A stretch of DNA of 46,285 nt from Roseomonas sp. Lineage in GTDB: Bacteria > Pseudomonadota > Alphaproteobacteria > Acetobacterales > Acetobacteraceae. The notes under the pieces were generated by a model, which made no database searches, was not told the origin of the DNA, and worked only from the letters and a program-made list of their open reading frames with translations. Positions 22,723-30,815 of this stretch are shown in pieces. How positions within the stretch are numbered: position 1 is the stretch's first letter; each line of letters opens with the position of its first letter. The position numbers and the translations under genes are program-made. Location of the stretch: NCBI GenBank assembly GCA_020249865.1, contig JADCEV010000024.1, positions 1 through 46,285 of the forward strand, written 5' to 3'.

Positions 22723-23442
22723 TCACCCGAAGAATAGTCGCCACAACAAGGGCAGCAACAACGCGGTGGCGAGTGCATTCAAGCCCATCGCCAAACCGCT
22801 GAAGGCGCCGGCCACTTCATTCACCGAAATCGCCCGCGCCGTGCCAATGCCATGCGCTGCCGTGCCAATCGCAAGCCCGCGCGCGCGCCAATCCGTGACC
22901 CCGAGCAGCGTGAGCAAGGCCGGCCCAAGTGCGGCACCGACAATGCCGCTGCAAATGACAATAGCGGCAGTGAGTGAGGGCAAGCCGCCAATCCGTTCCG
23001 CCACCCCCATCGCCACCGGCGTGGTGACGGAACGCGGCGCGAGTGATGCCGTGACCTCTGGCGCGGCGGAAAACGCCAGCGCCAGCGCCACCCCAGCAGC
23101 AGCGGCGAAAACACCCCCCACAACCACGGAAGCAATCGCCGCGGGCGCTGAGCGCTTCACCTGCCGCCATTGCCGCGCGAGTGGCACCGCAAGCGCCACC
23201 GTCGCAGGCCCCAACAGGAAATGGACGAATTGCGCCCCTTCAAAATAGGCGCGGTAATCAATGCGCGCGAGCAACAGGCCCCCCGCCAGCAGCGCCACCG
23301 CGAAAAGCACGGGATTCGCCATGGGGTGAAACCGCGCCGCACGCGCCAGGCGCTGCGCCGCCAGCCAGGCGAGCAAGGTGGCGGTCAGCGCGGCCAGTGG
23401 CTCCCGCGCCAGATAGACCCAAATCTCGGCGAGGTTGGTCAC
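22723..23442 (-). CDS. lrgB: LrgB/CidB-family membrane protein
   Basis: 239 residues and about six to seven membrane helices with the LrgB hallmarks: FLLGPATVALAVPLARQW, the RSVTTPVAMGVAERIGG motif (a strong family signature), and GTAAHGIGTARAISVNEVAGAFSGLAMGLNAL. In Firmicutes, Lrg/Cid proteins influence murein hydrolase activity and cell death; plant and some bacterial homologues transport glycolate or pyruvate. Either could apply here. The start overlaps the lrgA stop by four bases, so the pair is translationally coupled. It ends three bases from the convergent MFS gene, leaving no room for a terminator between them. Confidence 0.92.
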   Translation of the reverse strand: MTNLAEIWVYLAREPLAALTATLLAWLAAQRLARAARFHPMANPVLFAVALLAGGLLLARIDYRAYFEGAQFVHFLLGPATVALAVPLARQWRQVKRSAPAAIASVVVGGVFAAAAGVALALAFSAAPEVTASLAPRSVTTPVAMGVAERIGGLPSLTAAIVICSGIVGAALGPALLTLLGVTDWRARGLAIGTAAHGIGTARAISVNEVAGAFSGLAMGLNALATALLLPLLWRLFFG

Positions 23443-23786
23443 GGGTCAAGCCGCCGGAGCAGTGCCTGCGCCAGCAAACCCGTGACGCCAATCGCTGCCA
23501 AGGTGCCGGCCAGGATCGCGAGCGATAGCGGCGCCCAATCCTTCGCCAGCACAGGCAGATACAGCACCACGCCAACGCCTGCCGGCACGAACAACAGACC
23601 AAGATTGGCCAAAAGCCCATCAGCGCTTTGGGCAAGGTCACGCGGTGCCTCCCCGCCACGCAGCAGCAGCGCCACAAACAGCAAGGCCATGCCGATCACC
23701 GGGCCGGGGACAGGCAGGGATAGCGAGCGCGCCAGCACCTCCCCGATCAATTGGCAGCAAAGCAGTATGGTCAGGCCAGCGATCAT
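23439..23786 (-). CDS. lrgA: LrgA/CidA-family holin-like membrane protein
   Basis: 115 residues with four membrane helices. It carries the family segments LPVPGPVIGMALLFVALL and LLANLGLLFVPAGVGVVLYLPVL. It is the small partner of LrgB and the two genes overlap by ATGA. Family members have been proposed as holin-like proteins or as part of a small-acid transporter with LrgB. The ATG at 23786 lies 20 bases after a terminator for the upstream binding-protein gene, so the pair probably has its own weak promoter or depends on readthrough; I saw no LytSR-type or LysR-type regulator beside it. Confidence 0.9.
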   Translation of the reverse strand: MIAGLTILLCCQLIGEVLARSLSLPVPGPVIGMALLFVALLLRGGEAPRDLAQSADGLLANLGLLFVPAGVGVVLYLPVLAKDWAPLSLAILAGTLAAIGVTGLLAQALLRRLDP

Positions 23787-23806
23787 GGGCGGGGACCTTC
23801 AATAGA

Positions 23807-23833
23807 AAAGGGGCAGTCCAGGACTGCCCCTTT
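23807..23833 (-). terminator. Rho-independent terminator after the ABC binding-protein gene
   Basis: AAAGGGGCAGTCC (23807-23819) pairs with GGACTGCCCCTTT (23821-23833), a 13-base-pair stem whose tip opens into a small loop. Read on the minus strand it ends in TTTT followed by C. It lies 32 bases after the stop of the gene ending at 23866. Structure and U-tract are seen directly. Confidence 0.85.
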
Positions 23834-23865
23834 CCCTTAGCACGGATGCTGGCCGCGCGTGTGTT

Positions 23866-25485
23866 TCAGCGCAGATCCACCGTCGTCAGATCCTGGAACC
23901 AGGATTGGGCCGAGGTGAAGCCTGTCACGCGCCGGCTCATGGCGCGGGGATTCAAATCATGCACAATCCAAAGCCAGGGGGGATTATCCACCAGCCGCGC
24001 ATGCGCGGTGGCAAGTAGCTGGTTGATCTTCGCCGGGTCGCGTTCGCGTTCCAATTCGGCGAAGGCAGCGTCAAACTGCTCATCCCGCCAATGGCCATTA
24101 TTCGAACCGCGCGGCGCGAAGTTGGAAGAAAGGAACCAGCGCGCAAAGGCCGAGGCATCGGATGAATAAAGGCTGATATTCACCGCATCCGCGCCAAGCC
24201 AGGCCGGCTGATCCGGTGGGAAGCGCAGCGCCGCCAGCAGGGTGTTCCATTCCACCACATCAAAATTCACCCGCACGCCGCAATTCTGCTGCAGCGATTG
24301 CTGGAGGAATTCATTCATCGGCAGCGGCAGCATCTGGCCTGAGCCGGAATTGGAAATCCCGACCTTGAGCGTGAGCGGACGCTGCGCGTTATAGCCCGCT
24401 TCCGCGAGCAGCGCGCGGCCCCGTGCAGGGTCCAGCCGATAGCGATTTTGCGGATTGCCGAAGGTTGGGTCATTCGCCTTCACGAAGCCCACGGAAGGTT
24501 CCGCCGTGCCATTGAGCAATTGCACCATGCCGTCACGGTCAATGCAGTAATTCAGCGCCTGACGCACGCGCACATCAGCCACCGGGCTATTGGCGCGGCC
24601 TGAGGCAAAGACCCAGGGCCAGACATGCGGGTAGGAATTCGTCACGATATTGAAGCCCGCCTGACGGAGCGACCCAATGGCATCGGGTGGCGGCACTTCA
24701 ATCCAATCCACCTGGCCGGAACGCAGCGCGGCAAGGCGCGTATTCGCTTCCGGCATGGGCAGCAGGATAATGCGATCAAGCTTCGCGCGGCGCGCCGCAT
24801 CCCAGTAATTATCGTTGCGCGAAAGTTCTGCCGATTGGCGTGGCACGAAGCGGGTCAGCCGGAAGGGGCCAGTGCCCGCCGGCGGCAAAGCCGCGACCCG
24901 CGCCCAATCACGCCCTGCCTGTTCGAAGGAATTGGGGGAGGTGATCAGCACATAAACCGCCAGGAAGGGCCAATAGGAAACCGGCCGTGTGGTGGTGGTC
25001 TCGAAGGTGAAGTCGTCCACCTTGCGGTAGGATTCCAGCACGGGAATGCGCCCGCGCGTGATCGCGCTGCCCGTCGCATCGAATTGCGGACTGTCATTCT
25101 TGAAGAAGCGGTCGAAATTCCACAGCACTGCATCCGCATTGAAGGGCGTGCCGTCATGGAAGGTCACGCCACGGCGCAAATGAAAGCGCCAGATGCGCGG
25201 ATCATTGGCATCCTGTTCGAAGCGTTCCGCGAGGCCCGGCTTGATCCCCGCCGGCTGATCGGCGCGCGACAAATCCCACAGTACGAGGGATTCGAAGACC
25301 GGATAGCCAAGGAAGCGCATGCCTTCAAAACCATTATTCGGCATGCCGGTGGTGGTCGGCACATCGGTCGCGGTCATGGCGATGCGCAAGGTTTTGGGCT
25401 GTTGCTGCGCATCCGCGCTGCTCATGCCCATGGCCATCAGGGCAGCGGTCAGCGCCGCGCCCCAAAGGCGGTTTTTCCAGTTCAT
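23866..25485 (-). CDS. ABC transporter substrate-binding protein, family 5 (peptide/nickel type)
   Basis: 539 residues with signal peptide MNWKNRLWGAALTAALMAMG to about ADA at 26. The SBP_bac_5 pattern is present: PGLAERFEQDANDPRIWRFHLRRGVTFHDGTPFNADAVLWNFDR near 85-130, and GPFRLTRFVPRQSAELSRNDNYWD further on. Such periplasmic proteins deliver peptides, nickel, opines or sugars to an ABC importer. No permease or ATPase gene of this type lies beside it, so it is an orphan here and must share a transporter encoded elsewhere. A strong terminator follows. An 81-base gap separates it from the Bug receptor gene upstream on the same strand. Confidence 0.92.
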   Translation of the reverse strand: MNWKNRLWGAALTAALMAMGMSSADAQQQPKTLRIAMTATDVPTTTGMPNNGFEGMRFLGYPVFESLVLWDLSRADQPAGIKPGLAERFEQDANDPRIWRFHLRRGVTFHDGTPFNADAVLWNFDRFFKNDSPQFDATGSAITRGRIPVLESYRKVDDFTFETTTTRPVSYWPFLAVYVLITSPNSFEQAGRDWARVAALPPAGTGPFRLTRFVPRQSAELSRNDNYWDAARRAKLDRIILLPMPEANTRLAALRSGQVDWIEVPPPDAIGSLRQAGFNIVTNSYPHVWPWVFASGRANSPVADVRVRQALNYCIDRDGMVQLLNGTAEPSVGFVKANDPTFGNPQNRYRLDPARGRALLAEAGYNAQRPLTLKVGISNSGSGQMLPLPMNEFLQQSLQQNCGVRVNFDVVEWNTLLAALRFPPDQPAWLGADAVNISLYSSDASAFARWFLSSNFAPRGSNNGHWRDEQFDAAFAELERERDPAKINQLLATAHARLVDNPPWLWIVHDLNPRAMSRRVTGFTSAQSWFQDLTTVDLR

Positions 25486-25566
25486 GTTTTATCTCCCGTC
25501 CGTGGCAGCGCGGGGGCGCTGGCCTGAAGTGAACCTAGCAAGCTTTGGGCCGGGGCCAAGCCCCGA

Positions 25567-26535
25567 TTATTCAACCTTGATGTTCTGGCTGCGGATCAGG
25601 TCGCCCCACATGACCAATTCTTCGGCAAGGGTGCGCGCCAAAACCTCAGGCCCGCCTATTTGCAACACCACGCCCTGTTCGCCCATGCGCGCGATCAGGT
25701 CGGGGTCCCGCGTTGCCACCGCCAAGGCTTGCGCGGCGCGCGTCACGATGGGCGCGGGCAGGCCGGCGGGGCCAAACAGCCCCTGCCAGAAAACGCCATC
25801 AAAGCCCGGCAGCGCATCCGCGACGGGGGGCAAATCCGGCAGTAGCGCGACCCGTTCCTTGGAGGAGATGGCGAGTGCCCGTGTCGCACCTTCGCGCACC
25901 GCCGGCAGCGCTTCCTGAACCGCGCTGAACATGGCCTGTACGCGATTCTGCCGAAGATCAATCAAGGCTGCTGCGCCACCGCGATAGGGCACATGCACCA
26001 CATCAATCCCGGCGCGCGCACGGAACAGTTCAAGACAAAGATGATTGACCGCGCCGGTGCCCGACGAACTGAAATTCACGCGGCCCGGATTCGCCTTGGC
26101 ATAGGCAATCAGCTCCGCCGTGCTGCGCACCGGCAGCGATGGATGCACATGCAGGATGAAGGCGGTGCGAAACACCATGCCGATGGGCGTGAGTGCCGCC
26201 ACCGGATCGCGCGGTTGCAGATTGGGTTGCAGCGCAGGGTTGATCGCAAGGGTGGAGGTGCCCATCAGCAGCGTATAGCCATCCGGCCGCGCCTGTGCGG
26301 CGGCGTTATTGGCAACCGCAGTCGCGGCACCGGGGCGGTTATCCACAACCAATGTTTGGCCCAATTCACGGCTCATGCGATCCACAACGCCTCGCGCGGC
26401 GAAATCCGTGACACCACCTGGCGGATAGCCGAGCAACACGGAAACGCTGCGATTGGGCCAGGCTTCCTGCGCGTGAGACAGCCTGGGCAGGGCCGGCATG
26501 GCCAGGGTTGCGGCAAGCAGGGCACGTCTTTGCAT
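25567..26535 (-). CDS. Bug-family (tripartite tricarboxylate transporter) receptor
   Basis: 322 residues: a signal peptide with MQRRALLAATLAMPALPRLSHAQ, then the Bug start WPNRSVSVLLGYPPGGVTD, VVDNRPGAATAVANNAAAQARPDGYTLLMG, and the later VNFSSSGTGAVNHL and VPYRGGAAALIDL segments typical of the family. These periplasmic proteins bind carboxylates, amides and similar small molecules for TctAB-type transporters or act in sensing. No tctA or tctB is nearby. ATG at 26535 is chosen over 26553 because GGGAGGAA lies seven bases upstream. The neighbouring DAO oxidase gene is upstream on the same strand, 73 bases away. The ligand is unknown. Confidence 0.9.
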   Translation of the reverse strand: MQRRALLAATLAMPALPRLSHAQEAWPNRSVSVLLGYPPGGVTDFAARGVVDRMSRELGQTLVVDNRPGAATAVANNAAAQARPDGYTLLMGTSTLAINPALQPNLQPRDPVAALTPIGMVFRTAFILHVHPSLPVRSTAELIAYAKANPGRVNFSSSGTGAVNHLCLELFRARAGIDVVHVPYRGGAAALIDLRQNRVQAMFSAVQEALPAVREGATRALAISSKERVALLPDLPPVADALPGFDGVFWQGLFGPAGLPAPIVTRAAQALAVATRDPDLIARMGEQGVVLQIGGPEVLARTLAEELVMWGDLIRSQNIKVE

Positions 26536-26608
26536 TGGGTTCCTCCCGATCATGGCGCGCAGGCTGCGTCAGGCGGCAACGGGGATCAAGCCCCAGCGGG
26601 GGTTGGCC

Positions 26609-27901
26609 TCAGGCTTCCAAGCCTGCAAGGCGGCGTTCACGAAAAGCAATGAGTTCAAAGCCGATCGAACGAAAGGGCTCTGGCGCCACCCAATTGGCCA
26701 GCCCCCAAGTGGCGCGCACCTGATCCTGCGTGCATTGGCCAAGAGCCAATTCGGCGAGGCGTTTGCCGAGAATACTGCCCTTCACAATGCCAGAACCATT
26801 GCAACCGGCTGAGGCATAAAGCCCTTCTTCCACCTGCCCCCACCAGGGTGCACCATTCATGGTAAGCGCCGTGGTGCCGCCCCAGACCTGATCAAAACCG
26901 ATATGAGCAAGCCCTGGATAGCGCCGATGAAAGCAGGATAGCAGCGTTTCGCGCACACGCGGCGCGGGTACTGGCCGTTCATGCGCATACATGGACCGCA
27001 CCAAAAGCCGATCCGGTCCAACACGCCGCACGGTGGTGCCCAAACGATGCGAAGGCAGCAAGCCCCAAACCGGCATGCTGCCAAGCTGCAGCGCATCCTT
27101 GGCGTTCAAGGCTTCAGTTATTGCCGCGTAAGTGTAGATGGTCACGAGCCTGTCACGTAGCCGGCCAAAATGCCGGATGGCAGCATTGGTCGCCATGACA
27201 ACCGATGGCGCCGTGATGCGCGCGGCTGGTGTTTCCAGATGCCAATTGCCTTGACGCTGCATGGAAAGCAGTGGCGTGTTTTCATGCAGTGCGACATTGG
27301 CGGGCAGAGTATCAGCCAGACCACGGATCAGCGCAGCAGGGTCAAGCAGATAGCCATCCTCGGTATAGAGCGCCATTTGGTAATAGCTGGTGCCGATGCG
27401 TTCTTGCAGCGCGCTGCGATCCCAAAGCTGGTGCGGCAAACCAGCCGCTTTCACGGCCGCTTCCAAAGCCCTGACCTGCTTTGTCCCCAGATCGGTGGCG
27501 GCGGCCTTGATGCGGCCAGAGGCTTGCAGGCCGCAATCAATGCCGTGCGCTTCGATGGGCGCCATCAGCCAGGCCCAGCCTTCTTCCGTGAAACGGTTCA
27601 GCGCTTCGGCACGCTTACGGTCGGCATCGCTGGGGCCTGAGGGAAGATCACGCGGGCTCGCGAAACCCGAATTGCGCCCAGATGAGCCTTCACCGACCTC
27701 GGTCGCTTCAATGACGATAATGCGGGCTTGGGGCTGGAGTTGCGCGAGGCGCCGCGCGGCAGCAAGGCCGGTATAGCCAGCGCCCACAACAACGTAATCG
27801 GCAGTGATATCCCCCTTCGCCGGGGCGGATGCTGCGCGCGGCGGCAGCAGGGCATTGAACCCGCAGCGGTCAGTGTAAAGCGGGAAAGTCGGGTGCTTCA
27901 T
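26609..27901 (-). CDS. DAO-type FAD-dependent amine/amino-acid oxidase
   Basis: 430 residues. The Rossmann FAD motif is VVVGAGYTGLAAARRL (37-52) with the ribose-binding IEATEVGEG (65-72), followed by SSGRNSGFASP. The C-terminal part has DQVWGGTTALTMNGAPWWGQVEEGLYASAGCNGSGI, the usual second flavin-contacting region. The general layout is PuuB-like (gamma-glutamylputrescine oxidase family). It would oxidise a secondary or primary amine with release of H2O2. ATG at 27901 follows AGAAGG. The gene is divergent from the phn operon, whose PHO box starts 129 bases away, so an aminophosphonate or its N-methyl form is one possible substrate, but betaine, polyamine or amino-acid substrates are equally compatible with the motifs. 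Confidence 0.85.
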   Translation of the reverse strand: MKHPTFPLYTDRCGFNALLPPRAASAPAKGDITADYVVVGAGYTGLAAARRLAQLQPQARIIVIEATEVGEGSSGRNSGFASPRDLPSGPSDADRKRAEALNRFTEEGWAWLMAPIEAHGIDCGLQASGRIKAAATDLGTKQVRALEAAVKAAGLPHQLWDRSALQERIGTSYYQMALYTEDGYLLDPAALIRGLADTLPANVALHENTPLLSMQRQGNWHLETPAARITAPSVVMATNAAIRHFGRLRDRLVTIYTYAAITEALNAKDALQLGSMPVWGLLPSHRLGTTVRRVGPDRLLVRSMYAHERPVPAPRVRETLLSCFHRRYPGLAHIGFDQVWGGTTALTMNGAPWWGQVEEGLYASAGCNGSGIVKGSILGKRLAELALGQCTQDQVRATWGLANWVAPEPFRSIGFELIAFRERRLAGLEA

Positions 27902-28029
27902 CGCCTTCTGTCTATGGAACCTGTCATCAAAGTGCAATCATGTCGCGGGTTTCGGCGCGCTACTTCGGATTGGGGTGAAGGTCACAGGTGAGCCTCCGAA
28001 CTCCCCAAGGACTCCGATCCTTCACACGA

Positions 28030-28047
28030 CTGTCATTCACCTGTCAC
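28030..28047 (+). promoter_or_regulatory. PHO box upstream of phnC (PhoB site)
   Basis: Two direct repeats, CTGTCAT (28030-28036) and CTGTCAC (28041-28047), stand exactly 11 bases apart, matching the PhoB-box design. In pho promoters this box replaces the -35 element, with a -10 about ten bases downstream, placing the transcript start near 28065-28070. This indicates induction at low phosphate; PhoB itself is not in the window. Confidence 0.85.
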
Positions 28048-28087
28048 ACAGCATTGCTAGGCCACGGTCATGAAAACCGGGGTCTCC

Positions 28088-28885
28088 ATGCTGGAAATCG
28101 AACGACTGACGCGGCGCTTTGGCAGCAAAACAGCGGTGGATGGCGTCAGCCTGTCCATCCCCGCCGGGCAGATGCTGGGCGTGATCGGGCGTTCTGGTGC
28201 GGGCAAATCCACGCTGCTGCGCATGATCAATCGCCTGACGGAGCCAAGCGAAGGCCGCATCATTTTCGATGGCCAGGATGTGACGCTGCTGAAGGGCCGG
28301 GCGCTGCGCGATTGGCGCATGCGTTCCGCCATGATTTTCCAGCAATTCAATCTGGTGCAGAGGCTTGATGTGCTGACCAATGTGCTGGTCGGAAGGCTCA
28401 ATCAGCGCCCCATGCTCACTTCCATGTTCAAGATGTTCACCGCCGAAGAACGCGCCATGGCGCTGACCGCGCTGGATCGGTTTGATCTGGGCGAGGCCGC
28501 GCTGCAACGCGCCGATACACTTTCTGGCGGGCAGCAGCAGCGTGTGGCGATTGCGCGCGCGCTGATGCAGAATCCGCGTCTGATCCTGGCCGATGAGCCG
28601 ATTGCCTCACTCGACCCGCGCAATTCGAAGATTGTGATGGATGCGCTGCGCGATGTTAACCGCGATGGCATTACGGTGCTGGTCAATCTGCATGACCTGA
28701 CGACGGCGCGCGATTACTGCGACCGCATTGTCGCCTTGAATGCCGGGCGTGTGGTGTTTGACGGCCCACCCGCGGAACTCACTGCCGCGCGCATTCGCGA
28801 GGTTTATGGCGTGACCGAGGAAGAATTCGCCGAAGAAGCCGCTGAGGCCGTGGGCGCGACACCGCGCAACCTGGTCGCTGCCTGA
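28088..28885 (+). CDS. phnC: Phosphonate ABC transporter ATP-binding protein
   Basis: 265 residues with a complete ABC ATPase: Walker [11 protein letters not shown]-loop IFQQFN, signature LSGGQQQR, Walker B LILADEP, and switch His in NLHDL. Family-specific PhnC segments include [14 protein letters not shown] and [18 protein letters not shown]. It powers import of phosphonates, and in some bacteria phosphate or phosphite. The frame also has an ATG at 28070, but that lies at or next to the transcript start predicted from the PHO box, and [12 protein letters not shown] is the usual PhnC N-terminus, so 28088 is preferred. It is the first gene of phnC-phnD-phnE-phnE; phnD follows after 26 bases. 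Confidence 0.93.
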   Translation: MLEIERLTRRFGSKTAVDGVSLSIPAGQMLGVIGRSGAGKSTLLRMINRLTEPSEGRIIFDGQDVTLLKGRALRDWRMRSAMIFQQFNLVQRLDVLTNVLVGRLNQRPMLTSMFKMFTAEERAMALTALDRFDLGEAALQRADTLSGGQQQRVAIARALMQNPRLILADEPIASLDPRNSKIVMDALRDVNRDGITVLVNLHDLTTARDYCDRIVALNAGRVVFDGPPAELTAARIREVYGVTEEEFAEEAAEAVGATPRNLVAA

Positions 28886-28911
28886 TTTTCCCCCAAACAG
28901 GAGATCAAATC

Positions 28912-29910
28912 ATGATCACCCGCCGTTCCCTTGCCGGGCTTGCCGCTGGCGCTGCCCTGCTGCCAAGCCTTGCCAATGCACAGACCTGGACCCCGCGCCG
29001 CACGGAAACCTTCACCGAAGGCTTCCCCGCGCCGGGCCGCCGCCCTTGGGCCGAACAAGTGCCGCAGCTGCGCGTTGGCCTGATGGGCGGTGAGAATGAA
29101 GCCGATCGCCTGGGCCGCTTTGGCGCCTATCGCGAATTGCTGGAACGCACCTTTAGCGTGCCGGTGCGGCTGTTCCCGGCGTCTGACTATGCTGGCGTTT
29201 TGCAGGCATTTGCGGCGAAGCAAATTGAAATCGCAGGTCTTGGCGCTTCGGCCTATGCTGGCGCCTGGCTTGATACCAATGGCGGGGTGGAACCGCTTTT
29301 CGTGGCCGAGGAAGCGGATGGTTCCATCCATTATCTTTCGGTCATGGTGGTGCGCGCCGATAGCGGCATCACGAATCTGGAACAGATGCGCGGCAAGGCG
29401 CTGGCCTGGGCGGATGCGAATTCCGCGTCCGGCTACCTCATTCCGCGCTTTTCGCTGCGCCGCGCCGGCATTGGCGTGGAACCGGGGCAGTATTTTTCGC
29501 GCACCGGGTTTGGTGGTGGGCATGAACAGGCCGTGGTTGCGGTGCTGCAGCGCCAATATGATGCGGCCGTTACCTGGACCTCTGGCCAGGGTGATGAAGC
29601 GCAGGGCTTCAGCCGCGGCAATCTGACCGCCATGGTGCAAAAGGGTCTGCTGAACATGCGCGATCTGCGCATCATCTGGCGGTCTGAACCCATCCTGAAC
29701 GGCCCGATGGGCACGCGCACCGATCTTCCCGCTGCCTTCAAGGAAGATATCAAGCGCTTCCATTTGGCGCTGCCCAAGACGCATCCGGATATCTACAAGC
29801 AGATCGAACGCGGCGGCGGCACTGGCTATCGTGAAGTGCGCCATCAGGATTTCGAATTTTTCGTTGAACTCCGGCGTGAGGAAGCCGCGGCGCGTCGTCG
29901 CCGTTCCTGA
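28912..29910 (+). CDS. phnD: Phosphonate ABC transporter substrate-binding protein
   Basis: 332 residues with an N-terminal export signal MITRRSLAGLAAGAALLPSLANAQ (two arginines, possibly Tat). The mature part has PhnD features: LRVGLMGGENEADRLGRFGAYRELLERTF, the ligand-pocket region FPASDYAGVLQAFAAKQIEIAGLGASAY, and DANSASGYLIPRF, where the Ser-Ala-Ser segment would cradle the phosphonate group. It captures phosphonate in the periplasm for PhnC and the two PhnE permeases. An AGGAGA ribosome binding site lies upstream. A basic tail, REEAAARRRRS, is unusual. Compared with E. coli PhnD it carries an extra N-terminal stretch (about 25-50) before the first strand. The preferred ligand is unknown. 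Confidence 0.9.
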   Translation: MITRRSLAGLAAGAALLPSLANAQTWTPRRTETFTEGFPAPGRRPWAEQVPQLRVGLMGGENEADRLGRFGAYRELLERTFSVPVRLFPASDYAGVLQAFAAKQIEIAGLGASAYAGAWLDTNGGVEPLFVAEEADGSIHYLSVMVVRADSGITNLEQMRGKALAWADANSASGYLIPRFSLRRAGIGVEPGQYFSRTGFGGGHEQAVVAVLQRQYDAAVTWTSGQGDEAQGFSRGNLTAMVQKGLLNMRDLRIIWRSEPILNGPMGTRTDLPAAFKEDIKRFHLALPKTHPDIYKQIERGGGTGYREVRHQDFEFFVELRREEAAARRRRS

Positions 29911-29912
29911 GC

Positions 29913-30815
29913 ATGCAGGAAGCCTATGCCACCAGCCTTCCCGCGGTCATCCGCGGGGAGGAAGCCTTTCAGGCAGCGCGTCGCCAGAAGCGTAATGCCG
30001 CGCTTTTGGGCGCTGCGGTGATATTGGTGTGCCTGGTTGTTGCGGCTTGGATCAGTGAGGCGCATCCGGCGACATTATGGGCGGGTCTGCCGCGCATTTT
30101 TGAATATTTCATCCGAATCCTGCCGGATTTGCGCTGGGCTATGCTGTTTGCAAATGCGGAGACGGAAGGTTCCATCGCCTTCTGGTTTTATCGCCTGCCG
30201 GAATGGGCTTTGTTGATTGTGGAGACCGCCAATATGGCGGCACTTGCCACACTGCTTGGTTCGGCGGTTTCGTTGCTTCTCGCTTTTCCCGCGGCGCGCA
30301 ACATCGCGCCTTCAGGTCTTGTCTATAATCTCACGCGCCGCTTTCTGGAGGCGCTGCGTACCATTCCCGAAATTGTCTATGCGCTGATTTTCGTTTGGGC
30401 CTTTGGCGTTGGCGCGGTGGCGGGCATTCTCGCGATCGCACTCCATAGTGCGGGCGCCAATGGCAAGTTGTTTGCCGAGGCGATTGAGAATGCCGTCATG
30501 AAGCCCTGGGATGGTGTGACAGCAGCTGGGGGAAGTTGGTTTGCCGCCTGTCGCTTCGCCATTCTGCCGCAGGTACTGCCCAATTTCGTGTCCTATCTGC
30601 TGCTGCGGTTTGAAATCAACATACGCTCCGCCAGCGTGATCGGCTTTGTCGGCGCCGGCGGCATTGGTGAAGAGCTCTATAAGGTGATCTCCTTCAATTA
30701 TCATGAGGAAATCAGCGCCATCATCCTGCTGATCATCCTGACCGTCGCCAGTGTTGACCTGTTATCCGAAAGGCTGCGCCACGCCGCGATTGGCCGGCTG
30801 GAGGCCGCCCGATGA
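29913..30815 (+). CDS. phnE: Phosphonate ABC transporter permease 1
   Basis: 300 residues, about six membrane helices, with the binding-protein-dependent permease region FAEAIENAVMKPWDGVTAAGGSWFAACRFAILPQVLPNF (EAA-type loop contacting PhnC) and the PhnE-typical RSASVIGFVGAGGIGEELYK. It starts two bases after phnD and its last four bases overlap the second permease gene, so the genes are translationally coupled. Two PhnE copies in tandem are common in phn operons, the two presumably forming a heterodimeric channel in the inner membrane. The long N-terminal cytosolic part (about 33 residues before helix 1) is intact. Confidence 0.93.
   Translation: MQEAYATSLPAVIRGEEAFQAARRQKRNAALLGAAVILVCLVVAAWISEAHPATLWAGLPRIFEYFIRILPDLRWAMLFANAETEGSIAFWFYRLPEWALLIVETANMAALATLLGSAVSLLLAFPAARNIAPSGLVYNLTRRFLEALRTIPEIVYALIFVWAFGVGAVAGILAIALHSAGANGKLFAEAIENAVMKPWDGVTAAGGSWFAACRFAILPQVLPNFVSYLLLRFEINIRSASVIGFVGAGGIGEELYKVISFNYHEEISAIILLIILTVASVDLLSERLRHAAIGRLEAAR

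Noticed and set aside
27908-27927. Possible additional PHO-like repeats (CTGTCT and CTGTCAT) near the oxidase start
   Set aside because: The two copies are 13 bases apart rather than 11 and the first is imperfect, so they do not fit PhoB geometry.
28804-29844. 346-codon open frame on the minus strand
   Set aside because: It is antisense to phnD, which has clear family motifs and operon context.
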